Shown: in pieces, positions 35,401 to 50,400 of the stretch
How positions within the stretch are numbered: position 1 is the first letter of the stretch
Layout: every line of letters begins with the position of its first letter
The notes under the pieces: model-generated
Databases searched by the model: none
Seen by the model: only the letters and a program-made list of their open reading frames with translations
Told to the model about the DNA's origin: nothing
Position numbers and translations under genes: made by a program
Origin: Clytia hemisphaerica
Lineage: Eukaryota > Cnidaria > Hydrozoa > Leptothecata > Clytiidae
Length of the DNA stretch: 64,000 nt
Assembly: GCA_902728285.1 (NCBI GenBank)
Contig: CACVBU010000619.1
Span: forward strand, 1,373,963 to 1,437,962
Reading direction: 5' to 3'

Positions 35401-38400
35401 TTACGTGAATTTGTGAGCTGGTTAACGTCGGAACCTATGTTGATCTATTACATTGATAACTTCAAACATTCAATGTGGCCCAGAGGAAAATTAGCTCCTT
35501 ATCCTCCTTCAAGGACTGATTTGGTAAGTAATAATTCCTCTCATTTGACTTGCCTTATAACCTTTGACTCTTTTTGTGATTTTTTTTTATGTTTACTAGT
35601 AATTGAAAATCTGCACAGAAATGTTATGCTTTTTTCACCTACAGGAAAAACTTCGAACGAGGGAACAAGCAAAAGAAAAAGTTATGAAGAATATTCCAGG
35701 TAAAACTGTCCTAAGATCTATCATCTTTATTTACCCAACTTTGCTTAAAGACTTCAAACAAACAATATGAGAAGACATTAATCGACCATTGGCCTGGTGA
35801 AGTAAATATTTCCTCTACATATTTATAAACAAGTCTTAACTTTTTCTTTAACAGACGTATTACAAAATTTGGTTGGAAAAAAGAATAGTCGCCTTGGATT
35901 CATGAAGGTAATTATTCTTCTTTGCCAAAAACATTTTTTTTTGCATGTACTTCATAACTCGTATCTATCGAAAGCAGAAATATCCTACCGTATTTTTTTT
36001 TCTTTCGTATTGTTTCTTTCTTTCCTTTTTTTTCCATTTCCTATTCCTTCCCTTTCTATCCTTTCTTTCTCATTTTCTCCCTCCCTTTCCGTATTCGTTT
36101 CCTTCGTATCCCTTCGTGTTCATTTCCTTCTTTTCCTTCCGCATTCTATCCCTTCTCTTTCTATCCTTTCTTTCTCGTTTTCTTCCTCCCCTTCCGTACT
36201 TTCTCCTGTTATCCCTTCGTGTTCATTTCCATCCTTTCCTTCCGCATTCCTTCCCTTCCCTTTCTATCTTTAATTCTTGTTTCCTTCCTCTTCTTCCGTT
36301 TTCATTTCCTTCCTGTTTATTTCCTTCCTTTCCTTCCGCATTCCTTCCCTTCCTATCTATCTTTAATTCTTGTTCCCTTCCTCTTCTTCCGTTTTCATTT
36401 CCTTCCTGTTTATTTCCTTCCTTTCCTTCTGCATTCCTTCCTTACCCTTTCTATTCTTCCTTTCCCTTTCTATTCTTTCTTTTCCTTTCCTTCTCGTTTC
36501 CCCACACTCCTTCTTTACTTCTTTCCTTAATGTCTTCCCTGTTCCCTTCCTCTCCTTGCGTTTTTTTTCCAACCCTTTCTGTTTCCTTGCTATCCTTTCG
36601 AATTCCCTACTTTCCCACTTGCTATATTCGTTTCTCTCTTATACTGTCATTTCCCTTCCCTTCTCTTTCCTTTCCTTCCTTTCTCTTTTTCCTCTTCCCT
36701 CTCGTTCGTTTCAAGTCTCCATCGGCCACTGACTTCATAAACCAGTCTCCAACAGCCACTGCCTTCATAGGCAAGTCTCCGTCGACCACTGACTTCATAA
36801 ACCAGTCTCTATCGGCCACTGCCTTCATAGGCAAGTCTCCGTCGGCCACTGACTTCATAAACCAGTTTCCATCAGTTACCGACTTCATAGACCAGTCTCC
36901 ATCGGCTACTGACTTCATAGACCAGTCTCCATCGGCTACCGACTTCATAAACCAGTCTCCATCGGCTACTGACTTCATAAACCAGTCTCCGTCAGCTACT
37001 GACTTCATAGACAAGTCTCCGTCAGCTACCGACCTCATAGATCAGTCTCCATCAGTTACCGATTTCATAAACCAGTCTCCATCGGCTACTGACTTCATTA
37101 ACCAGTCTCCGTCAGCTACTGACTTCATAGACCAGTCTCCATCGGCTACCGACTTCATAAACCAGTCTCCATAGGCTACCGATTTCATAAACCAGTCTCA
37201 ATCGGCTACCAACTTCATAAACTAGTCTCCGTCAGCTACTGACTTCATAGACCAGTCTCCGTCAGCTACTGACTTCATAAACCAGTCTCCGTCAGCTACT
37301 GACTTCATAGACCAGTCTCCATCGGCTACCGACTTCATAAACCAGTCTCCATAGGCTACCGATTTCATAAACCAGTCTCAATCGGCTACCAACTTCATAA
37401 ACTAGTCTCCGTCAGCTACTGACTTCATAGACCAGTCTCCGTCAGCTACTGACTTCATAAACCAGTCTCCGTCAGCTACTGACTTCATAAACCAGTCTCC
37501 GTCAGCTACTGACTTCATAAACCAGTCTCCGTCAGCTACTGACTTCATAGACCAGTCTCCATCGGCTACCGACTTCATAAACCAGTCTCCATAGGCTACC
37601 GATTTCATAAACCAGTCTCAATCGGCTACCAACTTCATAAACTAGTCTCCGTCAGCTACTGACTTCATAGACCAGTCTCCGTCAGCTACTGACTTCATAA
37701 ACCAGTCTCCGTCAGCTACTGACTTCATAAACCAGTCTCCGTCAGCCACTAACTTCATAAACCAGTCTCCGTCAGCTACCGATTTCATAAACCAGTCTCC
37801 ATCGGCTACCGATTTCATAAACCAGTCTCCATCGGCTACCAACTTCATAAACTAGTCTCCGTCAGCTACCGACTTCATAAACCAGTCTCCATAGGCTACC
37901 GATTTCATAAACCAGTCTCCATCGGCTACCAACTTCATAAACTAGTCTCCGTCAGCTACTGACTTCATAGACCAGTCTCCGTCAGCTACTGACTTCATAA
38001 ACCAGTCTCCGTCAGCTACTGACTTCATAGACCAGTCTCCATCGGCTACCGATTTCATAAACCAGTCTCCATCGGCTACCGATTTCATAAACCAGTCTCC
38101 ATCGGCTACCGACTTCATAAACTAGTCTCCGTCAGCTACTGACTTCATAGACCAGTCTCCGTCAGCTAATGACTTAATAAACCAGTCTCCATCGGCTACC
38201 GACTTCATAAACCAGTCTCCGTCGGCCACTGACTTCATTAACCAGTCTCCATAGGCTGCAGACTTAATAGACAAGTCTCCGTCGGCTACCGACTTCATAG
38301 ACCAGTTTCCATCAGCTGCTGACTTCATAGACCAGTCTCCATCAGTCACTGACTTCATAGACCAGTCTCCATCAGCTACTGACTTCATTAACCAGTCTCC

Positions 38401-41400
38401 ATCAGCCACTGACTTCATAAACCAGTCTCCGTCAGCTACTGACTTCATAAACTAGTCTCCGTCAGCTACCGACCTCATAGACCAGTCTCTGTCGGACACC
38501 AACTTCATAGACCAGTCTCTGTCGGCCACCTACTTCATAGACCAGTCTCAGTCAGCTACCGACCTCATAGACCAGTTTCCATCAGCTGCTGACTTCATAG
38601 ACCAGTCTCCATCAGTCACTGCCTTCATAGCCAAGTCTCCGTCGGCCACTGACTTCATAAACCAGTCTCCATCAGCCACTGACTTCATAGGCAAGTCTCC
38701 GTCGGCCACTGACTTCATAGACCAGTCTCCATCGGCTACCAACTTCATAAACCACTCTCCATCAGTTACCGACTTCATAGACCAGTCTCCATCGGCTACT
38801 GATTTCATAGACCAGTCTCCTTCAGTTACCGACTTCATAAACCAATCTCCGTCAGCTACTGACTTCATAGACCAGTCTCCGTCAGCTACTGACTTCATAA
38901 ACCAGTCTCCATCGGCTACCGACTTCATAAACCACTCTCCATCAGTTACCGACTTCATAGACCAGTCTCCATCGGCTACCGACTTCATAAACCACTCTCC
39001 ATCAGTTACCGACTTAATAAACCAGTCTCCATCGGCTACCAACTTCATAAACTAGTCTCCGTCAGCTACTGACTTCATAGACCAGTCTCCGTCAGCTACT
39101 GACTTCATAAACCATCTCCATTGGCTACCGACTTCATAAACCAATCTCCGTCAGCTACTGACTTCATAGACCAGTCTCCGTCAGCTACTGACTTCATAAA
39201 CCAGTCTCCATCGGCTACCAACTTCATAAACTAGTCTCCGTCAGCTACTGACTTCATAGACCAGTCTCCGTCAGCTACTGACTTCATAAACCAGTCTCCA
39301 TTGGCTACCGACTTCATAAACCAATCTCCGTCAGCTACTGACTTCATAGACCAGTCTCCGTCAGCTACTGACTTCATAAACCAGTCTCCATCGGCTACCA
39401 ACTTCATAAACTAGTCTCCGTCAGCTACTGACTTCATAGACCAGTCTCCGTCAGCTACTGACTTCATAAACCAGTCTCCATCGGCTACCGACTTCATAAA
39501 CCAGTCTCCGTCGGCCACTGACTTCATTAACCAGTCTCCATAGGCTGCAGACTTAATAGACAAGTCTCCGTCGGCTACCGACTTCATAGACCAGTTTCCA
39601 TCAGCTGCTGACTTCATAGACCAGTCTCCATCAGTCACTGACTTCATAGACCAGTCTCCATCAGCTACTGACTTCATTAACCAGTTCTCCATCAGCCACT
39701 GACTTCATAAACCAGTCTCCGTCAGCTACTGACTTCATAAACTAGTCTCCGTCAGCTACCGACCTCATAGACCAGTCTCTGTCGGACACCAACTTCATAG
39801 ACCAGTCTCTGTCGGCCACCTACTTCATAGACCAGTCTCAGTCAGCTACCGACCTCATAGACCAGTTTCCATCAGCTGCTGACTTCATAGACCAGTCTCC
39901 ATCAGTCACTGCCTTCATAGGCAAGTCTCCGTCGGCCACTGACTTCATAAACCAGTCTCCATCAGCCACTGACTTCATAGGCAAGTCTCCGTCGGCCACT
40001 GACTTCATAGACCAGTCTCCATCGGCTACCAACTTAATAAACCACTCTCCATCAGTTACCGACTTCATAGACCAGTCTCCATCGGCTACTGATTTCATAG
40101 ACCAGTCTCCTTCAGTACCGACTTCATAAACCAATCTCCGTCAGCTACTGACTTCATAGACCAGTCTCCGTCAGCTACTGACTTCATAAACCAGTCTCCA
40201 TCGGCTACCGACTTCATAAACCACTCTCCATCAGTTACCGACTTCATAGACCAGTCTCCGTCGGCTACCGATTTCATAGACCAGTCTCCTTCAGTTACCG
40301 ACTTCATAAACCAATCTCCGTCAGCTACTGACTTCATAGACCAGTCTCCGTCAGCTACTGACTTCATAAACCAGTCTCCATCGGCTACCGACTTCATAAA
40401 CCACTCTCCATCAGTTACCGACTTCATAGACCAGTCTCCATCGGCTACCGATTTCATAGACCAGTCTCCATCGGCTACCAACTTCATAAACTAGTCTCCG
40501 TCAGCTACTGACTTCATAGACCAGTCTCCATCGGCTACTGACTTCATAAACCAGTCTCCATCGGCTACCGACTTCATAAACCAGTCTCCGTCGGCCACTG
40601 ACTTCATTAACCAGTCTCCATAGGCTGCAGACTTAATAGACAAGTCTCCGTCGGCTACCGACTTCATAGACCAGTTTCCATCAGCTGCTGACTTCATAGA
40701 CCAGTCTCCATCAGTCACTGACTTCATAGACCAGTCTCCATCAGCTACTGACTTCATTAACCAGTCTCCATCAGCCACTGACTTCATAGACCAGTCTCCA
40801 TCAGCTACTGACTTCATTAACCAGTCTCCATCAGCTACCGACTTCATAAACCAGTCTCGTCAGCTACTGACTTCATAAACTAGTCTCCGTCAGCTACCGA
40901 CCTCATAGACCAGTCTCTGTCGGACACCAACTTCATAGACCAGTCTCTGTCGGCCACCTACTTCATAGACCAGTCTCAGTCAGCTACCGACCTCATAGAC
41001 CAGTTTCCATCAGCTGCTGACTTCATAGACCAGTCTCCATCAGTCACTGCCTTCATAGCCAAGTCTCCGTCTGCCACTGACTTCATAAACCAGTCTCCAT
41101 CAGCCACTGACTTCATAGGCAAGTCTCCGTCGGCCACTGACTTCATAGACCAGTCTCCATCGGCTACCAACTTCATAAACCACTCTCCATCAGTTACCGA
41201 CTTCATAGACCAGTCTCCGTCAGCTACTGATTTCATAGACCAGTCTCCGTCAGCTACTGACTTCATAAACCAGTCTCCATTGGCTACCGACTTCATAAAC
41301 CAATCTCCGTCAGCTACTGACTTCATAGACCAGTCTCCGTCAGCTACTGACTTCATAAACAGTCTCCATCGGCTACCAACTTCATAACTAGTCTCCGTCA

Positions 41401-44400
41401 GCTACTGACTTCATAGACCAGTCTCCGTCAGCTACTGACTTCATAAACCAGTCTCCATTGGCTACCGACTTCATAACCAATCTCCGTCAGCTACTGACTT
41501 CATAGACCAGTCTCCGTCAGCTACTGACTTCATAAACCAGTCTCCATCGGCTACCAACTTCATAAACTAGTCTCCGTCAGCTACTGACTTCATAGACCAG
41601 TCTCCGTCAGCTACTGACTTCATAAACCAGTCTCCATCGGCTACCGACTTCATAAACCAGTCTCCGTCGGCCACTGACTTCATTAACCAGTCTCCATAGG
41701 CTGCAGACTTAATAGACAAGTCCCGTCGGCTACCGACTTCATAGACCAGTTTCCATCAGCTGCTGACTTCATAGACCAGTCTCCATCAGTCACTGACTTC
41801 ATAGACCAGTCTCCATCAGCTACTGACTTCATTTACCAGTCTCCATCAGCCACTGACTTCATAAACCAGTCTCCGTCAGCTACTGACTTCATAAACTAGT
41901 CTCCGTCAGCTACCGACCTCATAGACCAGTCTCTGTCGGACACCAACTTCATAGACCAGTCTCTGTCGGCCACCTACTTCATAGACCAGTCTCAGTCAGC
42001 TACCGACCTCATAGACCAGTTTCCATCAGCTGCTGACTTCATAGACCAGTCTCCATCAGTCACTGCCTTCATAGGCAAGTCTCCATCGGCCACTGACTTC
42101 ATAAACCAGTCTCCATCAGCCACTGACTTCATAGGCAAGTCTCCGTCGGCCACTGACTTCATAGACCAGTCTCCATCGGCTACCAACTTCATAAACCACT
42201 CTCCATCAGTTACCGACTTCATAGACCAGTCTCCATCGGCTACTGATTTCATAGACCAGTCTCCTTCAGTTACCGACTTCATAAACCAATCTCCGTCAGC
42301 TACTGACTTCATAGACCAGTCTCCGTCAGCTACTGACTTCATAAACCAGTCTCCATTGGCTACCGACTTCATAAACCACTCTCCATCAGTTACCGACTTC
42401 ATAGACCAGTCTCCATCGGCTACTGACTTCATAGACCAGTCTCCGTCAGCTACTGACTTCATAAACCAGTCTCCGTCAGCTGCTGACTTCATAGACCAGT
42501 CTCAGTCAGCTACCGACCTCATAGAACAGTTTCCATCAGCTGCTGACTTCATAGACCAGTCTCCATCAGTCACTGACTTCATAGACCAGTCTCCATCAGC
42601 TACTGACTTCATTAACCAGTCTCCATCAGCCACTGACATCATAAACCAGTCTCCATCAGCTACTGACTTCATAAACTAGTCTTCGTCAGCTACCGACTTC
42701 ATAACCAGTCTCCATCAGCTACTGACTTCATAGACCAGTCTCCGTCAGCTACTGACTTCATAGACAAGTCTCCGTCGGCTACCGACTTCATAGACCAGCC
42801 TCCATCAGCCGCTATCCTCGTAGACCAGTCTCCATCAGTCACTGACTTCATAGACCAGTCTCCATCGGCCACTGACTTCATAGACCAGTCTCCATCGGCT
42901 ACCGATTTCATAGACCAGGCTCCATCAGCAACTGACTTCATTAACCAGTCTCCATCAGCCACTGACTTCATAAACCAGTCTCCATCAGCTACTGACTTCA
43001 CAGACCAGTCTCCGTCAGCTACTGACTTCATAAACCAGTCTCCATCAGCCACTGACTTCATAAACTAGTCTCCATCAGCTACCGACTTTATAGACCAGTC
43101 TCCGTCAGCTACCGACTTCATAACCAGTCTCTGTTGGCCACCTACTTCATAGACCAGTCTCAGTCAGCTACCGACCTCATAGACCAGTCTCCATCAGCCA
43201 CTGACTTTCTTAGACCAGTCTTCGTCAGCTACTGACTTCATAAACCAGTCTCCGTTGGCCACTGACTTCCTAGACCAGTTTCCATCAGCTACCGACTTCA
43301 TAGACCAGTCTCCATCGGCTACCGACTTCATAAACCAGTCTCCATCAGTTACCGACTTCATAGACCAGTCTCCTTCAGTTACCGACTTCATAGACCAGTC
43401 TTTATCGGTTACCGACTTCATAGACCAGTCTCCATCAGCCACTGACTTCATTAACCAGTCTCCATCGGCTACTGACTTCATAGACCAGTCTCCGTCAGCT
43501 ACTGACTTCATAGACCAGTCTTCATCGGCTACTAACTTCATAGACCAGTCTCCACCGGCTACTGACTTAATAGACCAGTCTCCATCAGTTACCGACCTCA
43601 TAGACCAGTCTTCTTCAGTTACCGACTTCATAGACCAGTCTCCATCGGCCACTGACTTCATAGACCAGTCTTTATCAGCTACCAACTTCCATCCTACCAT
43701 ATCCCTTTGTGTTCATATCCCTTTTTTCCCCTTTCTTTCAAGTTTCCTTTCTCCCTTTCCGTTTTGTTTCCTTTGTATTCCTTCATGTTCATTTCCTTGC
43801 TTTCCTTCCGCATTCCTTCCCTCCCTTTTCTATCTTTATTTCTTGTTTCCTTCCTATTCTTCCGTTTTCATTTTCTTCCTGTTTATTTCCTTCCTTTCCT
43901 TCCTCATTCCCTACTTTCCCTTTATATCCTTTCTTTTCCTTTCCTTCTCGTTTCCCCACACTCCTTCTTTACTTCTTTCCTTAATGTCTTCCCTGTTCCC
44001 TTCCTCTCCTTGCGTTTTTTTCTCCTACCCTTTCTGTTTCCTTGCTATCCTTTCGAATTCCCTACTTTCCCACTTGCTGTATTCGTTTCTGTCTTATACT
44101 GTCATTTCCCTTCCCTTCCTTCCTCTTTTTCCTCTTCCCTCTCGTTCGTTTCCAGTCTCCATCAGCCACTGACTTCATAAACCAGTCTCCATCAGCTACC
44201 GACTTCATAGACTAGTCTCCATCGACTACCGACTTCATAGACCAGTGTCCATCAGCCGCTGACTTCATAGACTAGTCTCCATCAGCTACTGACTTCATAA
44301 ACCAGTCTCCATCGGCCACTGACTTCATAGACCAGTCTCCATCGGCTACCGATTTCATAGACCAGTCTCCATCGGCTACCGATTTCATAGACCAATCTCC

Positions 44401-47400
44401 ATCAGCCGCTGACTTCATAAACCAGTCTCCATCAGCCACTGACTTCATTAACCAGTCTCCATCAGCCACTGACTTCATAAACCAGTCCCCATCAGCTACC
44501 GACCTCATAGACCAGTCTCTGTCAGCTATTGACTTCATAGACCAGTCTCCATCGGCTATCGACTTCATAGACCAGTCTTGATCGGCCACCGACTTCATAG
44601 ACCAGTCTCCATCGGCTACTGATTTCATTGAGCAGTTTCCATCAGTTACCGACCTCATAGACCAGTCTCTGTCAGCTATTGACTTCATAGACCAGTCTCC
44701 ATCGGCTACTGACTTCATAGACCAGTCTCCATCAGCCACTGACTTCATAGACCAGTCTCCATCGGCTTCTGACTTAATAGACCAGTCTCCTTCCGTTACC
44801 GACTTCATAGACCAGTCTCCATCGGCTACTGATTTCATAGACCAGTCTCCATCAGTCACTGACTTTATAGACCAGTCTCCATCATCTACCAACTTCCATC
44901 CTACCATACCCCGTTGTGTTCATATCCCTTTTTTCCCCTTTCTTTCACGTTTCCTTTCTCCCTTTCCGTATTCGTTTCCTTCGTATTCCTTCATGTTCAT
45001 TTCCTTACTTTCCTTCCGCATTCCTCCCCTTCCCTTACTATCTTTATATTTCGTTTCCTCCCTCCCCTTCCGTTTTCATTTCCTTCCTGTTTATTTCCTT
45101 CCTTTCCTTCTGCATTCTTTCATTTCCCTTTCCATTCCTTCTTTTCCTTTCCTTCACGTTTCCCCACACTCCTTCTTTACTTCTTTCCTGGATATTTTCC
45201 CTGTTCCCTTCCTATCTATGCGTTTTTTTCTCCTACCCTTTCGAGCTACCGACTTCATAGACCAGTCTTCATCGGCTACCGATTTCATAGACCAGTCTCC
45301 ATTAGTTACCGACCTCATAGACCAGTCTCCGTCGGCTACATAGTTCATAGGCAAGTCTCCGTCGGTTACAGTTTCATAGACCAGTCTCCATCGGCCACTG
45401 ACTTAATTGACCAGTCTCCATCAGTTACCGACTTTATAGACCAGTCTCTATCAGCTACTGACTTCATAGACCAGTCTCGATCAGCTACCGACTTCATAGA
45501 CCAGTCTCCATCGGCCACTGACTTCATAGACCAGTCTCCATCGGCCACTGACTTCATAGACCAGTCTCCATCAGCTACCGACTTCATAGACCAGTCTCTA
45601 TCAGCTACCGACTTCATAGACCAGTCTCCTTCAGTTAGCGACTTCATAGACCAGTCTCCATCAGCCACTGACTTTCTTAGACCAGTCTCCGTCAGCTACT
45701 GACTTCATAAACCAGTCTCCGTCGGCCACTGACTTCCTAGACCAGTTTCCATCAGCTACCGACTTCATAGACCAGTCTCCATCGGCTACCGACTTCATAA
45801 ACCAGTCTCCATCAGTTACCGACTTCATAGACCAGTCTCCTTCAGTTACCGACTTCATAGACCAGTCTTTATCGGTTACCGACTTCATAGACCAGTCTCC
45901 ATCAGCTACTGACTTCATAAACCAGTCTTCATCAGCTACTGACTTCATAGACCAGTCTCCACCGGCTACTGACTTCATAGACCAGTCTCCATCAGCTACT
46001 GACTTAATAAACCACTCTCCATCAGCTACCGACTTCATAGACCAGTCTCCGTCAGCTACTGACTTCATAAACCAGTCTTCATCGGCTACTGACTTCATAG
46101 ACCAGTCTCCATCAGTTACCGACCTCATAGACCAGTCTTCTTCAGTTACCGACTTCATAGACCAGTCTCCACCGGCTACTGACTTCATAGACCAGTCTCC
46201 ATCAGTTACCGACCTCATAGACCAGTCTTCTTCAGTTACCGACTTCATAGACCAGTCTCCATCGGCCACTGACTTCATAGACCAGTCTTTATCAGCTACC
46301 AACTTCCATCCTACCATATCCCTTTGTGTTCATATCCCTTTTTTCCCCTTTCTTTCAAGTTTCCTTTCTCCCTTTCCGTTTTGTTTCCTTTGTATTCCTT
46401 CATGTTCATTTCCTTGCTTTCCTTCCGCATTCCTTCCCTTCCTTTTCTATCTTTATTTCTTGTTTCCTTCCTATTCTTCCGTTTTCATTTTCTTCCTGTT
46501 TATTTCCTTCCTTTCCTTCCTCATTCCCTACTTTCCCTTTATATCCTTTCTTTTCCTTTCCTTCTCGTTTCCCCACACTCCTTCTTTACTTCTTTCCTTA
46601 ATGTCTTCCCTGTTCCCTTCCTCTCCTTGCGTTTTTTTCTCCTACCCTTTCTGTTTCCTTGCTATCCTTTCGAATTCCCTACTTTCCCACTTGCTGTATT
46701 CGTTTCTGTCTTATACTGTCATTTCCCTTCCCTTCCTTCCTCTTTTTACTCTTCCCTCTCGTTCGTTTCCAGTCTCCATCAGCCACTGACTTCATAAACC
46801 AGTCTCCATCAGCTACCGACTTCATAGACTAGTCTCCATCGACTACCGACTTCATAGACCAGTGTCCACCAGCCGCTGACTTCATAGACTAGTCTCCATC
46901 AGCTACTGACTTCATAAACCAGTCTCCATCGGCCACTGACTTCATAGACCAGTCTCCATCGGCTACCGATTTCATAGACCAGTCTCCATCGGCTACCGAT
47001 TTCATAGACCAATCTCCATCAGCCGCTGACTTCATAAACCAGTCTCCATCAGCCACTGACTTCATTAACCAGTCTCCATCAGCCACTGACTTCATAAACC
47101 AGTCCCCATCAGCTACCGACCTCATAGACCAGTCTCTGTCAGCTATTGACTTCATAGACCAGTCTCCATCGGCTATCGACTTCATAGACCAGTCTTGATC
47201 GGCCACCGACTTCATAGACCAGTCTCCATCGGCTACTGATTTCATTGAGCAGTTTCCATCAGTTACCGACCTCATAGACCAGTCTCTGTCAGCTATTGAC
47301 TTCATAGACCAGTCTCCATCGGCTACTGACTTCATAGACCAGTCTCCATCAGCCACTGACTTCATAGACCAGTCTCCATCGGCTTCTGACTTAATAGACC

Positions 47401-50400
47401 AGTCTCCTTCGGTTACCGACTTCATAGACCAGTCTCCATCGGCTACTGATTTCATAGACCAGTCTCCATCAGTCACTGACTTTATAGACCAGTCTCCATC
47501 ATCTACCAACTTCCATCCTACCATACCCCGTTGTGTTCACATCCCTTTTTTCCCCTTTCTTTCACGTTTCCTTTCTCCCTTTCCGTATTCGTTTCCTTCG
47601 TATTCCTTCATGTTCATTTCCTTACTTTCCTTCCGCATTCCTCCCCTTCCCTTACTATCTTTATATTTCGTTTCCTCCCTCCCCTTCCGTTTTCATTTCC
47701 TCCTGTTTATTTCCTTCCTTTCCTTCTGCATTCCTTCATTTCCCTTTCCATTCCTTCTTTTCCTTTCCTTCACGATTCCCCACACTCCTTCTTTACTTCT
47801 TTCCTGGATATTTTCCCTGTTCCCTTCCTATCTATGCGTTTTTTTCTCCTACCCTTTCGAGCTACCGACTTCATAGACCAGTCTTCATCGGCTACCGATT
47901 TCATAGACCAGTCTCCATTAGTTACCGACCTCATAGACCAGTCTCCGTCGGCTACATAGTTCATAGGCAAGTCTCCGTCGGTTACAGTTTCATAGACCAG
48001 TCTCCATCGGCCACTGACTTAATTGACCAGTCTCCATCAGTTACCGACTTTATAGACCAGTCTCCATCGGCCACTGACTTCATAGACCAGTCTCCATCGG
48101 CCACTGACTTCATAGACCAGTCTCGATCAGCTACCGACTTCATAGACCAGTCTCCATCGGTTACCGACTTCATAGACCAGTCTCCATCAGTTACCGACTT
48201 CATAGACCAGTGTCCATCAGCTACCGACTTCATAGACCAGTCTCCATCGGCCACTGACTTAATAGACCAGTTTCCATCAGCTACTGACTTTATAGACCAG
48301 TCTCCATCGGCTACTGACTTCATAGACCAGTCTCCATCAGCTACCGACCTCATAGACCAGTCTTCTTCAGTTACCGACTTCATAGACCAGTCTCCATCGG
48401 CCACTGACTTCATAGACCAGTCTTTATCAGCTACCAACTTCATAGACCAGTCTCCATCGGCTACTGACTTCATAGACCAGTCTCCATCAGTTACCGACCT
48501 CATAGACCAGTCTTCTTCAGTTACCGACTTCATAGACCAGTCTCCATCGGCCACTGACTTCATAGACCAGTCTTTATCAGCTACCAACTTCCATCCTACC
48601 ATATCCCTTTGTGTTCATATCCCTTTTTTCCCCTTTCTTTCAAGTTTCCTTTCTCCCTTTCCGTTTTGTTTCCTTTGTATTCCTTCATGTTCATTTCCTT
48701 GCTTTCCTTCCGCATTCCTTCCCTTCCCTTTCTATCTTTATTTCTTGTTTCCTTCCTATCTTCTTTTTTTCATTTTCTTCCTGTTTATTTCCTTCCTTTC
48801 CTTCCTCATTCCCTACTTTCCCTTTATATCCTTTCTTTTCCTTTCCTTCTCGTTTCCCCACGCTCCTTCTTTACTTCTTTCCTTAATGTCTTCCCTGTTC
48901 CCTTCCTCTCCTTGCGTTTTTTTCTCCTACCCTTTCTGTTTCCTTGCTATCCTTTCGAATTCCCTACTTTCCCACTTGCTGTATTCGTTTCTGTCTTATA
49001 CTGTCATTTCCCTTCCCTTCCTTCCTCTTTTTCCTCTTCCCTCTCGCTCGTTTCCAGTCTCCATCAGCCACTGACTTCATAAACCAGTCTCCATCAGCTA
49101 CCGACTTCATAGACCAGTCTCCATCGGCTACCGACTTCATAGACAAGTCTCCATCAGCCGCTGACTTCATAGACCAGTCTCCATCATTCACTGACTTCAT
49201 AGACCAGTCTCCATCGGCCACTGACTTCATAGACCAGTCTCCATCGGCTACCGATTTTATAGAGCAGTCTCCATCAGCCGCTGACTTCATAAACCAGTCT
49301 CCATCAGCCACTGACTTCATTAACCAGTCTCCATCAGCCACTGACTTCATAAACCAGTCCCCATCAGCTACCGACCTCATAGACCAGTCTCTGTCAGCTA
49401 TTGACTTCATAGACCAGTTTCCATCGGCTACCGACTTCATAGACCAGTCTTGATCGGCCACCGACTTCATAGACCAGTCTCCATCGGCTACTGACTTCAT
49501 AGAGCAGTCTCCATCAGTTACCGACCATATAGACCAGTCTCTGTCAGCTATTGACTTCATAGACCAGTCTCCATCGGCTACTGACTTCATAGACCAGTCT
49601 CCATCAGCCACTGACTTCATAGACCAGTATCCATCGGCTTCTGACTTCATAGACCAGTCTCCTTCAGTTACCGACTTCATAGACCAGTCTCCATCGGCTA
49701 CTGGTTTCATAGACCAGTCTCCATCAGTCACTGACTTTATAGACCAGTTTCCATCATCTACCAACTTCCATCCTACCATACCCCGTTGTGTTCATATCCC
49801 TTTTTTCCCCTTTCTTTCACGTTTCCTTTCCCCCTTTCCGTATTCGTTTCCTTCGTATTCCTTCATGTTCATTTCCTTACTTTCTTTCTGCATTCCTTCC
49901 CTTCCTTTCTATCCTTTCTTTTCATTTCCTTCCCGTTTCCCCACACTCCTTCTTTACTTCTTTCCTTAATGTCTTCTCTGTTCCCTTCCTCTCTATGCGT
50001 TTTTTTCTCCTACCCTTTCGAGCTACTACCATTCCCTTATACCTTTCGTAATTGTTTCCTTTGCATCTCCTTCCGTTTTCATTGCCTTCCTTTCCTTCCC
50101 TTTCCTTTCTATTTTTTCTTTCTCGTTTCCTTCCTCCACTTCTGTATTTGTTTCCTTCGTAATCTTTTGTTTCAATTTCCCTTCCCTTCCTATTCTTTCC
50201 TAGGCTGCATGCATCCCCAAATTAGTTTTGATATATCAAAACTTATCAGAGGGGATGTGTGCAGCCTAATCCTTTCCTTCTTCTCTTTAAACTCTCCATA
50301 TCCGTAATCCTTTCCTTAATCCCATCCCTGTTCCTTTTCTATCCTTGCGTTTTTTCTCCTTCCCTTTCATTGTGTCTCCATCCTATCTCTTCATATTCAC

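Noticed and set aside
36715-49779. Long frames (100-513 codons) in both directions as protein-coding genes
   Set aside because: They arise because the repeat unit is 30 bp and are broken by TAG-bearing units and slips. They lie within an intron and resemble no protein.
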